Shown here: piece after piece, positions 13,214-20,863 of the stretch
How the letters are laid out: every line of letters begins with the position of its first letter
Position numbering within the stretch: the first letter of the stretch is position 1
Assembly (NCBI GenBank): GCA_002347285.1
Contig: DDXW01000012.1
Span: 1-34,642 of the forward strand
Direction of reading: 5' to 3'
Source: Rhodocyclaceae bacterium UBA2250
Lineage (GTDB): Bacteria; Pseudomonadota; Gammaproteobacteria; Burkholderiales; Rhodocyclaceae
DNA length: 34,642 bases
Notes under the pieces: generated by a model
Database searches by the model: none
The model's input: only the letters and a program-made list of their open reading frames with translations
What the model was told of the DNA's origin: nothing
Translations under genes and position numbers: made by a program

Positions 13214-14153
13214 GGCCGAGGCGCGCGAACAGCGCCTCGTCGCGCGCCGCTTCCGGATTGCCGCTGGTCAGCAGCTTGTCGCCGTAGAAGATCGAGTTGG
13301 CGCCGGCCAGGAAGCACAGCGCCTGCAGTTCGTCGCTCATGCCCTGGCGGCCGGCGGACAGCCGGATGTAGGAAGCCGGCATCGCGACGCGTGCGACGGC
13401 GATGGTGCGCACGAACTCGAAGGGGTCGAGCGGCGGTACGTTCTCGAGCGGCGTGCCCGGAATCGCGACGAGGTGGTTGATCGGCACCGACTCGGGCGGC
13501 GGGTTCATGCTCGCCAGCTGGGCCAGCAGCGAGGCGCGCACGCCGCGGCTTTCCCCCATGCCGACGATGCCGCCGCAACAGATCTTCATGCCGGCCTGGC
13601 GCACGCGCAGCAGCGTTTCCATGCGCGCCTGCTGGCTGTGGGAGGTGATGATCCGGTCGTAGAACTCGGCGCCGGTGTCGAGGTTATGGTTGTAGTAGTC
13701 GAGGCCGGCGGCGGCGAGCTTTTCCGCCTGTCCCGCGCCGAGCAGGCCGAGCGTCAGGCAGGTCTCCATGCCGAGATCCTTCACCGTGCGCACCATCTCG
13801 ATCACGCGGTCGAGATCGCCGTCCTTCGGACCGCGCCAGGCGGCGCCCATGCAAAAGCGCGTCGCGCCCTTGTCCTTGGCTGCCTTGGCGGCGACCTTCA
13901 CCTCGTCGAGGTCGAGCAGCTTGCCGCGCTCGATGCCGGTACTGGAGTCGCGCCGCGCCGACTGCGAGCAGTAGCCGCAGTCCTCCGAGCAGCCGCCGGT
14001 CTTGATCGACAGCAGCGTCGAGCGCTGGATCGCGTTCGGGTCGAAGTGCCGGCGATGCACTTCCTGGGCGCGGAACATCAGGTCGGCGAAGGGCAGGGCG
14101 AACAGGGCCAGCAGGGATTCGGAGGTCGGGGGCGTGGCAGGGGCGGATTGCAT
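13200..14153 (-). CDS. bioB: Biotin synthase
   Basis: A 317-residue radical SAM enzyme that inserts sulfur into dethiobiotin to make biotin. The radical SAM cluster motif CxxxCxxC is CSEDCGYC (Cys55, Cys59, Cys62). The [2Fe-2S] cluster ligands are in FCMGAAW, TCLTLGLL and KICCGGIVGMGE, with the arginine in SYIRLSAGRQ. NHNLDTG and NHLVAIPGTPLE are also diagnostic. The ATG at 14153 gives the normal length; much longer open frame upstream is shadow of the ABC-F gene. It lies 59 bp downstream of the ABC-F gene in the same direction and may be partly read through from it. It is separated from the bioA-F-H-C unit by convergent bioD, with which it shares 14 nt at the 3' ends. Confidence 0.97.
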   Translation of the reverse strand: MQSAPATPPTSESLLALFALPFADLMFRAQEVHRRHFDPNAIQRSTLLSIKTGGCSEDCGYCSQSARRDSSTGIERGKLLDLDEVKVAAKAAKDKGATRFCMGAAWRGPKDGDLDRVIEMVRTVKDLGMETCLTLGLLGAGQAEKLAAAGLDYYNHNLDTGAEFYDRIITSHSQQARMETLLRVRQAGMKICCGGIVGMGESRGVRASLLAQLASMNPPPESVPINHLVAIPGTPLENVPPLDPFEFVRTIAVARVAMPASYIRLSAGRQGMSDELQALCFLAGANSIFYGDKLLTSGNPEAARDEALFARLGLSGC

Positions 14154-14212
14154 GGAAACAGCCTGAAACGAAAGGGGGGGCGAATGATCCCCTGCGCCAT
14201 CGGGCTTGTCAA

Positions 14213-16126
14213 TCAAGCGCCGGACTGACGGACTTCCAGGATTTCCCAGCGTTCGAGCAGTTCCAGCAGCTCGGTCTCGATCGCCGCCAACCGGCTGGCG
14301 ACGGCCTGCGCCTCGTCGGGTCTGGCGTAGAGCGCCGGGTCTTCTAGGCTGCCGGTCAGCCTCCGCTGCTCGTCCTCGAGCGCGGCGATGCGGTCGGGCA
14401 GGGCTTCGAGCTCGCGCTGTTCCTTCCAGCTCAGCTTGACGGGCTTGGGCTTCTCCTCCCGCCGCCCAGCCAGCGCTGAGTTTTTGGGTTCGGTTGATTT
14501 TGCGGCACGTTCCGCTTCCTTGCGGCTGGCTTGATAGGCGGCCCAGTCGCTGTAGCCGCCGGCGTATTCGCGCCACGCACCGTCGCCATCGGCCGCGATG
14601 GTCTGGGTGACGATGGCGTCGAGAAAGGCGCGGTCGTGGCTGACCAGGAACACCGTGCCGGGGTAGTCCTGGAGGAGGTCTTCGAGCAGATCCAGGGTCT
14701 CGATGTCGAGGTCGTTGGTCGGCTCGTCGAGCACCAGCACGTTGGCCGGCCGCGCGAACAGACGCGCCAATAACAGACGGTTTCTCTCGCCGCCGGAGAG
14801 CGACTTGACCGGCGAGCGCGCGCGCTGCGGCGCGAACAGGAAGTCGCCGAGATAGCCGACCACGTGCTTCTTGGCGCCGCCGATCTCGACGTAGTCCGAG
14901 CCGGGCGAGATCACGTCGGCGAGCGTCGCCTCGGGATCGAGCTGCGCGCGGAACTGGTCGAAGTAGGCGACCTCCAGCTTGGTGCCGCGCCTGACGGTGC
15001 CTGTATCTGGCTGCAGCTCGCCGAGAATGAGACGAAGCAGTGTGGTCTTGCCGGCGCCGTTCGGGCCGATGATGCCGATGCGGTCGCCGCGCAGGATGCG
15101 GCAGGAGAAGTCGCGCACCACGGTTTTCTCGCCGAAAGACTTGCTGACGTGGTGCAACTCGGCGACGAGCTGGCCGCTCTTTTCGCCGCTGTCCAGTTGT
15201 AGTTTCACGTCGCCGAGCCGCTCGCGCCGCGCGGCGCGCGCGGCGCGCAGCTGGTCGAGCCGCTGCACGCGGAAGACGGCGCGCGTGCGGCGCGCCTCGA
15301 CGCCCTGGCGGATCCAGGCTTCCTCCTCCTTGAGCAGCTTGTCGAAACGCGCCTGTGCCTTCGCCTCGTCGGCCAGTTCCTGCGCCTTGCGTTCCTGCCA
15401 GGCGGCGAAACTGCCGGGATAGATCGCCAGTCGGCCCCGGTCGAGTTCGACGATGCGCGTCGCCAGCCGGTCGAGAAAGCGCCGGTCGTGCGTGATGAAC
15501 AGCAGCGTCACGTTGCTTTCCAACAGGAAGTCTTCGAGCCACTCGATGGCGGCGATGTCGAGATGGTTGGTCGGCTCGTCGAGCAGTAGCGCGTCGGGTG
15601 CGACCGCCAGCGCCTGCGCCAGCGCGAGGCGCTTCTTCTGCCCGCCCGAGAGCGTGCCGACCTGCGCGTCGGCATCGAGCGCGAAGCGCGCGATCACCTG
15701 CTCGGCGCGCGCTTCGTAGGCCCACACCCCGAGCGCCTCCATCTCGTGCTGCAGGGATTCCAGGCGCGCGAGCAGCGCATCGTGGTCGGCTCCCGCCTCG
15801 GCCATGCGGTGCGAGACTGCGTGGTAGTCGGCGAGCAGCCGCGCCGTGTCGCCCATGCCGGCGACGACGGCCTGGAACACCGTCAGGTCGGGGTCGAAGG
15901 GTGGCTCCTGCGGTACGTAGCCGAGCTTGAGGCCGGGCTGCGTCCACACCGTGCCGTCGTCGAGGTGGGCCTTGCCCGCAAGCGCCGCGAGCAGCGAGGA
16001 CTTGCCGGTGCCGTTGCGGCCGATCAGCGCGACGCGCTCGCCGGCGTCGAGCTGGAACGCGGCGGCGTCGAGCAGCGCGACGTGGCCGTAGGCGAGGCAG
16101 CCGTTGTCGAGTTTGATGAGGGGCAT
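14213..16126 (-). CDS. uup: ABC-F ATPase, Uup-type
   Basis: A 637-residue cytoplasmic protein with two ABC ATPase domains and no membrane segments, typical of ABC-F translation/ribosome factors. Domain 1 (~4-250) has Walker A GRNGTGKSS, signature LSGGQKKR and Walker B LLLDEPTNHLD. Domain 2 (~310-530) has GPNGAGKTT, LSGGERNR and VLDEPTNDLD. A helical linker lies between them, and the C-terminus (~560-630, WKEQRELEALPDRIAALEDEQ...) is the coiled coil typical of Uup. Family members act on ribosomes and, for Uup, affect transposon excision. Residues 548-556 (KNSALAGRR), in the flexible join between domain 2 and the coiled coil, come from a dispersed repeat copy. It follows the DUF808 gene with a 9-bp gap. 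Confidence 0.93.
   Translation of the reverse strand: MPLIKLDNGCLAYGHVALLDAAAFQLDAGERVALIGRNGTGKSSLLAALAGKAHLDDGTVWTQPGLKLGYVPQEPPFDPDLTVFQAVVAGMGDTARLLADYHAVSHRMAEAGADHDALLARLESLQHEMEALGVWAYEARAEQVIARFALDADAQVGTLSGGQKKRLALAQALAVAPDALLLDEPTNHLDIAAIEWLEDFLLESNVTLLFITHDRRFLDRLATRIVELDRGRLAIYPGSFAAWQERKAQELADEAKAQARFDKLLKEEEAWIRQGVEARRTRAVFRVQRLDQLRAARAARRERLGDVKLQLDSGEKSGQLVAELHHVSKSFGEKTVVRDFSCRILRGDRIGIIGPNGAGKTTLLRLILGELQPDTGTVRRGTKLEVAYFDQFRAQLDPEATLADVISPGSDYVEIGGAKKHVVGYLGDFLFAPQRARSPVKSLSGGERNRLLLARLFARPANVLVLDEPTNDLDIETLDLLEDLLQDYPGTVFLVSHDRAFLDAIVTQTIAADGDGAWREYAGGYSDWAAYQASRKEAERAAKSTEPKNSALAGRREEKPKPVKLSWKEQRELEALPDRIAALEDEQRRLTGSLEDPALYARPDEAQAVASRLAAIETELLELLERWEILEVRQSGA
14460..14484 (-). 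repeat. Dispersed 24-bp repeat, copy F (inside the ABC-F gene)
   Basis: On the minus strand it reads AAAACTCAGCGCTGGCTGGG then CGGCG, two changes from consensus. It is in the sense direction in the ABC-F gene and is translated as KNSALAGRR in the linker before the C-terminal coiled coil. Confidence 0.75.
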
Positions 16127-16135
16127 GGCCGCATT

Positions 16136-17050
16136 TTACGTGCCCGAGGTTTTGCGCTTGCCGGCGATCTTCTTGCCGAGTTCGAAGCCGCCGAGGGCGA
16201 GCGCGCCGGCGATCACGCCGACCGCCATGGCGGCGAGCGGCGGCAGCAGCGCGCCGAGCGGCCCGGCGCCGTCGGCCCAGTGTTCGATGGCGTGGCCGAC
16301 GGGCAGGCCGTGCATCAGGATGCCGCCGCCGACGAGGAACATCGCGGCGGTGCCGACGACGGCGAGCGTCTTCATCAGCAGCGGCGCGGCGCGCAGCAGC
16401 AGGCCGCCCGCGGCTTGGGCCGCCGCGTTCGGCTTGGCGGCGGCGAGGTGCAGGCCGAGGTCGTCGAGCTTGACGATGGCGGCGACGAGGCCATAGACGC
16501 CGGCCGTCATCAGCAGGGCGATGCCGGTGAGGACCAGCAGCCGCGTCGCGAAGGGCAGGGCGGCGACGGTGCCGAGCGCGATGACGATGATCTCGGCGGA
16601 GAGCACGAAGTCGGTGCGGATCGCGCCCTGGATCTTCTCGGCCTCGCGCGCCTCGAAGTCGGCAAGGTCGGCATCGAGGTTGGCGGCGGGGTCGTGCCGT
16701 TCTTCCTGCTTGCCGTGGAGGAATTTCCCGGCGAGCTTCTCGACGCCCTCGAAGCACAGGTAGAGACCGCCGATCATCAGCAGCGGCACCACCAGCCAGG
16801 GCAGAAAGGCGCTGATCGCCAGCGCCGCGGGGACGAGGATCGCCTTGTTCTTCAGCGAGCCGACGGCGACCGCCCACACCACCGGCAGCTCGCGGTCGGC
16901 ATGCACGCCGCTGACCTGCTGGGCGTTGAGCGCGAGGTCGTCGCCGAGCACGCCGGCGGTCTTCTTCGCGGCGACCTTGGTCATCGCCGCGACGTCGTCG
17001 AGGATCGACGCGATGTCGTCGAGCAGGGCGAGCAGGCTGGCGCCGGCCAT
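16136..17050 (-). CDS. DUF808 family inner-membrane protein (YedI-like)
   Basis: A 304-residue predicted inner-membrane protein of the DUF808/YedI family, whose function is not established. The N-terminus MAGASLLALLDDIASILDDVA, then AMTKVAAKKTAGVLGDDLA, is diagnostic, followed by GVHADRELPVVWAVAVGSLKNK. Hydrophobic segments occur near 70-100 (ILVPAALAISAFLPWLVVPLLMIGGLYLCFEG), 165-215 (VIALGTVAALPFATRLLVLTGIALLMTAGVYGLVAAIV), 232-262 and 272-295. It sits in a minus-strand run with a nitroreductase upstream (3-bp gap) and the ABC-F gene downstream (9-bp gap), so the three are probably co-transcribed. The neighbours do not suggest a specific role. Confidence 0.88.
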   Translation of the reverse strand: MAGASLLALLDDIASILDDVAAMTKVAAKKTAGVLGDDLALNAQQVSGVHADRELPVVWAVAVGSLKNKAILVPAALAISAFLPWLVVPLLMIGGLYLCFEGVEKLAGKFLHGKQEERHDPAANLDADLADFEAREAEKIQGAIRTDFVLSAEIIVIALGTVAALPFATRLLVLTGIALLMTAGVYGLVAAIVKLDDLGLHLAAAKPNAAAQAAGGLLLRAAPLLMKTLAVVGTAAMFLVGGGILMHGLPVGHAIEHWADGAGPLGALLPPLAAMAVGVIAGALALGGFELGKKIAGKRKTSGT

Positions 17051-17053
17051 CGG

Positions 17054-17638
17054 TCAGACGATCCGGCAGACGTCGGCGAAGTCGGGACGCGGGCTGCGCG
17101 GGAACAGCGCGGCCGGGTCGCCATGGCCGAGATTGCAGATGAAGTTGACCTTGATGTTGGTGCCGGCGAAGAACTCGGTGTTCACCCGGTCGGCATCGAA
17201 GCCGGACATCGGCCCGCAGTCGAGGCCCAGCGTGCGCGCGGCGAGCATGAAGTAGGCGCCCTGCAGGCTCGAGTTGCGGAAGGCGGTGGCCTCGATCAGC
17301 GGCGCGTTGCCGGCGAACCACGACTTCGCGTCGGTGTGCGGGAACAGTTTCGGCAGCGTCTCGGGAAAGTCGAGGTCCATGCCGAGGATGGCGGTGACCG
17401 GCGCGGCCTGCGTCTTGGCGCGGTTGCCTTCCATCATCAACGGGACGAGGCGGGCCTTCGCCTCGGCGGACTTCGCATACACCACGCGCAGCGGCCAGCA
17501 GTTGGCGCTGGTCGGCCCCCATTTCATCAGGTCGTGCAGTTCGGCCAGCAGGCTGTCGGGCACGGGCTTGGCCAGCCAGCCGTTGTGGGTGCGGGCGGTA
17601 CGGAACAGCTGGTCGAGGGCGTCAGCATTGAGCGTCAT
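17054..17638 (-). CDS. Nitroreductase family protein (RutE/HadB-like)
   Basis: A 194-residue FMN-dependent NAD(P)H oxidoreductase. It matches the RutE-type subgroup (E. coli RutE 196 aa, which reduces malonic semialdehyde in uracil catabolism): FRTARTHNGWLAKPVPD at the N-terminus, MKWGPTSANCWPLRVVY for FMN binding, FRNSSLQGAYFMLAARTLGLDCGPMSGFD, and FICNLGHGD near the end. No other rut genes are nearby, so pyrimidine breakdown is not supported; a general detoxifying role for aldehydes or nitro compounds is equally likely. It is the first gene of a minus-strand run leading to DUF808, ABC-F and bioB. It is divergent from nikR with only 36 bp between the starts, so a NikR-controlled shared promoter region is possible. 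Confidence 0.87.
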   Translation of the reverse strand: MTLNADALDQLFRTARTHNGWLAKPVPDSLLAELHDLMKWGPTSANCWPLRVVYAKSAEAKARLVPLMMEGNRAKTQAAPVTAILGMDLDFPETLPKLFPHTDAKSWFAGNAPLIEATAFRNSSLQGAYFMLAARTLGLDCGPMSGFDADRVNTEFFAGTNIKVNFICNLGHGDPAALFPRSPRPDFADVCRIV

Positions 17639-17655
17639 GGCTTGTCCTATAGAAT
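17628..17655 (+). promoter_or_regulatory. Candidate nikR promoter
   Basis: TTGAGC (17628-17633) and TAGAAT (17650-17655) are spaced by 16 bp, a fair sigma-70 pair just before nikR. Its ribosome-binding site GAGGAGG (17662-17668) is strong. The -35 lies within the first codons of the divergent nitroreductase gene. No NikR half-sites (GTATGA/TCATAC) are visible. Confidence 0.5.
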
Positions 17656-17674
17656 CGTTCGCGAGGAGGGCATT

Positions 17675-18157
17675 ATGGAACGAATCACCATCTCGCTGGA
17701 GGAGTCGCTGGCGCGCGAATTCGACGCGCTGATCGAGCGGCGCGGCTACAAGAACCGCTCGGAAGCTGTGCGCGACCTGCTGCGCGAGCATCTGGAAGCG
17801 GCGCGCCAGCGCGAGACCGCCGCCGGCTATTGCGTCGCCAACCTGTCCTACGTCTACAACCACCATGAGCGCGATCTCGCCGAGCGCCTGACCGCGCTGC
17901 AGCACGGCCACCACGACCTGACGGTGGCGACCATGCACGCGCATCTCGATCACGACAACTGCCTCGAAAGCGTGATCCTGCGCGGGCCGACCGCGGCGGT
18001 GCGCGCCTTCGCCGACGCGCTGTCGGCCGAGCGCGGCGTGCGCCACGGCCAGCTCAACATCGTCTCGGTAGAGATGGCCAGCAGCGCACACACGCATGGC
18101 TACCGGCCGCGCGGCGCGGCGCGGGCGGCGCATCTGCACCTGAAACCCAAGGACTGA
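17675..18157 (+). CDS. nikR: Nickel-responsive transcriptional regulator NikR
   Basis: A 160-residue ribbon-helix-helix repressor. The N-terminal DNA-binding part is MERITISLEESLAREFDALI, followed by KNRSEAVRDLLREHL. The C-terminal ACT-like nickel domain has HGHHDLTVATMHAHLDHDNCLESVILRG, containing the His/His/His/Cys set that binds Ni(II) in E. coli NikR. Family members repress nickel uptake genes when nickel is plentiful. The start is fixed by GAGGAGG seven bases upstream. The C-terminus is ~20 residues longer than in E. coli and ends in an Arg/Ala/His tail (GYRPRGAARAAHLHLKPKD), which could add metal binding. No nickel transporter or hydrogenase/urease gene is in the window, so its target is elsewhere unless it acts on the divergent nitroreductase. 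Confidence 0.94.
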   Translation: MERITISLEESLAREFDALIERRGYKNRSEAVRDLLREHLEAARQRETAAGYCVANLSYVYNHHERDLAERLTALQHGHHDLTVATMHAHLDHDNCLESVILRGPTAAVRAFADALSAERGVRHGQLNIVSVEMASSAHTHGYRPRGAARAAHLHLKPKD

Positions 18158-18176
18158 GCGTCGCGCTGCGGCGGGG

Positions 18177-18386
18177 TCAGGCGATCAGGTCTGGGCCGAG
18201 CAGGCGCTCGACGGCGGCGATGCGATCCTTCAGTTGCAGCTTGCGCTTCTTCATGCGCCGCAGCAGCAGTTCGTCGTGCGGCGGATTCTCCTCGAGGCGC
18301 GCGATGGTCGCGTCGAGATCGTGATGCTCGACCTTGAGGTCGGCGAGCAGGGCCTGCAGGGATGCGGGGTCGTCGGGAAGCGCCAT
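18177..18386 (-). CDS. DUF465/YdcH-type small protein
   Basis: A 69-residue protein of the DUF465 family, known as short alpha-helical proteins of uncertain role. After MALPDDPASLQALLADLKVE it has the typical HHDLDATIARLE, then LLLRRMKKRKLQLKDRIAAVE, a two-helix coiled-coil-like hairpin with the conserved Lys-rich KKRKLxLKDxI motif. The ATG at 18386 gives the normal family length; an upstream ATG at 18422 would add 12 residues. It is convergent with nikR (19-bp gap) and divergent from the kinase gene with 56 bp between the starts. Confidence 0.88.
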   Translation of the reverse strand: MALPDDPASLQALLADLKVEHHDLDATIARLEENPPHDELLLRRMKKRKLQLKDRIAAVERLLGPDLIA

Positions 18387-18442
18387 GCGGCCAATCTTAG
18401 GCGCCGCGCCGGGGATTGGCAATGCCGACGTACAATCGATTC

Positions 18443-20863
18443 ATGAACGGGAAAACGATTGGCCGTTTCGAGATTCGCGGCGAGCTGGGGCGCGGCGCGC
18501 AGAGCGTCGTCTATCTGGCCTGGGATCCGCAGCTGCAGCGCGAGGTGGCGATCAAGACGCTGCACTTTTCCGCGCCCGATCCGGCGCGCAATGCCGAGCT
18601 GATCGAGGAGGCGCGCACCACCAGCAAGTTCCATCACCCGCACGTGGTGCCGATCTTCGACGCCGGCGAGCAGGACGGCGACCCCTTCCTGGTATTCGAG
18701 CGGGTGAACGGGCGCAGCCTCGCCGAAGTGCTGAAGCAGGACGGGCCGCTCGGACCGATCAAGGCGGTGTCGCTGCTGCGCCAGGTCGCGGACGCGCTGG
18801 CGCTCGCCCACGCGCAGGGCATCATCCATCGCGACCTCAAGCCCTCGAACATCCTCATCGACGCGCGCGACGGCACGGCGCGCGTGATGGATTTCGGCAT
18901 CGCGACGCGGCTGACCGACAGCGGCGAGGCGGCGGGCGTCAAGCAGGCCGAGGGGCTGACCGGCACGCCGGCCTACCTGGCGCCCGAATACATCACCCTG
19001 CGGCGCATCGGCCCGCAGAACGACGTGTTCGCCGCCGGGCTGATCCTGCTCGAGCTGCTGACCGGCAAGCGCGTCTTCGACGCCGGCTCGGTCGAGGCGC
19101 TGCTCTACCGGATCTCGATCGAGCCGGTGACGCTGCCGGCGGAACCGCCGATCGATCCCAAGCTGGGCGGCATCATCCTGCGCGCCTGCGCGCACGATCC
19201 GGCCGAGCGCTACGCGAACGCCGCCGAGTTGTGCGAGGCGCTGACCGCCTGGCTCGGCGAGGGGGCAGGCGCCGCGGCCGGCGGCACGCAGAAGGACGCC
19301 ATCGAGTTCCTGCTGCGGCGCATGCGCCACAAGTCGGACTTTCCCGCGCTGTCCGATTCCGTCTCGGCGATCAACCGGCTCACCTCCTCGGAGGCGGAGA
19401 ACGCCAACTCGCTGGCCGACACCATCCTCAAGGACTACGCGCTGACCAACAAGATCCTGCGGCTGGTGAATTCGGCCTACTACCGGCAGGCCGGCGGCGG
19501 CAACATCAGCACCGTGTCGCGCGCGGTGATCGTGCTCGGCTTCAACACCATCCGCAACATCGCCGTCACGGTGCTGCTGTTCGAGCACATGCAGGACAAG
19601 GCCAACGCCAAGGAGATCAAGGAAACCTTCCTGCGCGCCAATCTCGCCGGCCTGCTGGCGCGCGCCAGCTGCGGCGGCCAATTTCTGCGCCGCCAGGGCG
19701 AGGAAGCCTACATCTGCGCGCTGTTCCACGGCCTCGGCCACCTGCTCGCCCAGTTCTACTTCCCCGAGGAGGTCGCGGAGATCGGCAAGCTGGTCGAGTT
19801 CAAGAAGCTCTCCGAGCGTGCCGCCTCCGCCCAGGTGCTGGGCATCCCCTTCGAGGAACTGGGCATCGCCATCGCCGGCAGCTGGGGCTTCCCGCGCCCG
19901 ATCATCGAAAGCATGCGGCAGCTGCCGGCCGGCGAGGTCAGGAAGCCGCATACCACCGAGGACGCGCTGCGCCTCGTCGCCGGCTATGCCAACGAGATGT
20001 GCGACCTGCTCGCCGCGGTGCCGCCGGCGCAGCGCGGCAAGGCGCTCAGCAAGATCTCGCAGCGCTTCGCCGCGAGCATGCAGACGACCGAGCGCCAGCA
20101 GCAGGAGAACCTCGAGAAGGCGATGGAGGATCTGGCCGACTTCGCCGCCATCCTGCATCTGAACCTCAAGCAGAGCCCGTTCGTCCGCCAGGCCGCCGCC
20201 TTCATCGGCGGCGCCGCGGCGGCGGCCGAGACGCTGCCGCCGCAACTGGCCACCGGCGGCACGACCGACGTGCTGGCCGGCACGCTGCTGGGCGATGCCG
20301 TCCTGCCCGCCATCGAAGCGCCGGGCGAAGCCGGCGGGCCGTCCGCCGACGCCCAGGCCGTGCTGACCGCCGGCATCCAGGACATCAGCAATTCGCTGGT
20401 CGACGATTTCGCGCTCAACGACGTCCTGCGCATCATCCTCGAAACCATGTACCGCGCGATCGGCTTCCGGCGCGTGCTGCTCGCCCTGCGCGACGGCAAG
20501 AGCGGACAGATGACCGGCCGCTTCGGCCTCGGCCCCGAGGTGAACGAGCTGGCGCGGCAGTTCCGCTTCCCGCTGGCCGCCCAGCTGCACGACGTGTTCC
20601 AGCTCGCCACCGGGCGCGGCGTCGACATCATCATCAACGACATCGACGAGCCGAAGATCGCCGACAAGGTGCCGGGCTGGTTCCGCGAGCGCATCCCGGC
20701 CAAGACCTTCGTGCTGTTCCCGCTCAACATCAAGGGCAAGCCGGTGGCGCTGATCTACTGCGACAAGGACCAGGCCGGCTCGATCAGCATTCCCGAGAAG
20801 GAACTGACCCTGCTGAAGACGCTGCGCAACCAGGCGCTGCTGGCGATCAAGCAGGCGATGTGA
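18443..20863 (+). CDS. Ser/Thr protein kinase fused to HDOD and GAF domains
   Basis: An 806-residue cytoplasmic signalling protein. The Hanks-type kinase (~1-270) is complete: glycine loop GELGRGAQSVVYLA (13-26), Lys38 in VAIK, catalytic HRDLKPSN (129-136), DFG at 150-152 and the GTPAYLAPE activation segment. After a short linker comes an HDOD domain (~290-500): KSDFPALSDSVSAINRL, the LTNKILRLVNSAYY helix, SRAVIVLGFNTIRNIAV and ALFHGLGHLLAQFYFPEE. A second linker with ALSKISQRFAASMQT and an Ala/Gly-rich patch leads to a GAF domain (~640-800; IGFRRVLLAL, KTFVLFPLNIKGKPVALIYCD). No membrane segment is seen, so input probably comes through GAF or partners. The start at 18443 fits the kinase N-terminus. 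TACAAT at 18431-18436, 6 nt before the ATG, may be a -10 giving a leaderless mRNA. Substrates are unknown. Confidence 0.92.
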   Translation: MNGKTIGRFEIRGELGRGAQSVVYLAWDPQLQREVAIKTLHFSAPDPARNAELIEEARTTSKFHHPHVVPIFDAGEQDGDPFLVFERVNGRSLAEVLKQDGPLGPIKAVSLLRQVADALALAHAQGIIHRDLKPSNILIDARDGTARVMDFGIATRLTDSGEAAGVKQAEGLTGTPAYLAPEYITLRRIGPQNDVFAAGLILLELLTGKRVFDAGSVEALLYRISIEPVTLPAEPPIDPKLGGIILRACAHDPAERYANAAELCEALTAWLGEGAGAAAGGTQKDAIEFLLRRMRHKSDFPALSDSVSAINRLTSSEAENANSLADTILKDYALTNKILRLVNSAYYRQAGGGNISTVSRAVIVLGFNTIRNIAVTVLLFEHMQDKANAKEIKETFLRANLAGLLARASCGGQFLRRQGEEAYICALFHGLGHLLAQFYFPEEVAEIGKLVEFKKLSERAASAQVLGIPFEELGIAIAGSWGFPRPIIESMRQLPAGEVRKPHTTEDALRLVAGYANEMCDLLAAVPPAQRGKALSKISQRFAASMQTTERQQQENLEKAMEDLADFAAILHLNLKQSPFVRQAAAFIGGAAAAAETLPPQLATGGTTDVLAGTLLGDAVLPAIEAPGEAGGPSADAQAVLTAGIQDISNSLVDDFALNDVLRIILETMYRAIGFRRVLLALRDGKSGQMTGRFGLGPEVNELARQFRFPLAAQLHDVFQLATGRGVDIIINDIDEPKIADKVPGWFRERIPAKTFVLFPLNIKGKPVALIYCDKDQAGSISIPEKELTLLKTLRNQALLAIKQAM

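Noticed and set aside
14154..17522. Very long minus-strand frame running from the nitroreductase region into bioB
   Set aside because: It is the bioB frame left open by GC bias; the upstream residues are shadow of the ABC-F, DUF808 and nitroreductase genes, which read in other frames.
18251..20590. 779-codon frame antisense to the kinase-HDOD gene
   Set aside because: No domain, Leu/Gln/Arg/His-rich shadow; the sense frame has complete kinase motifs.
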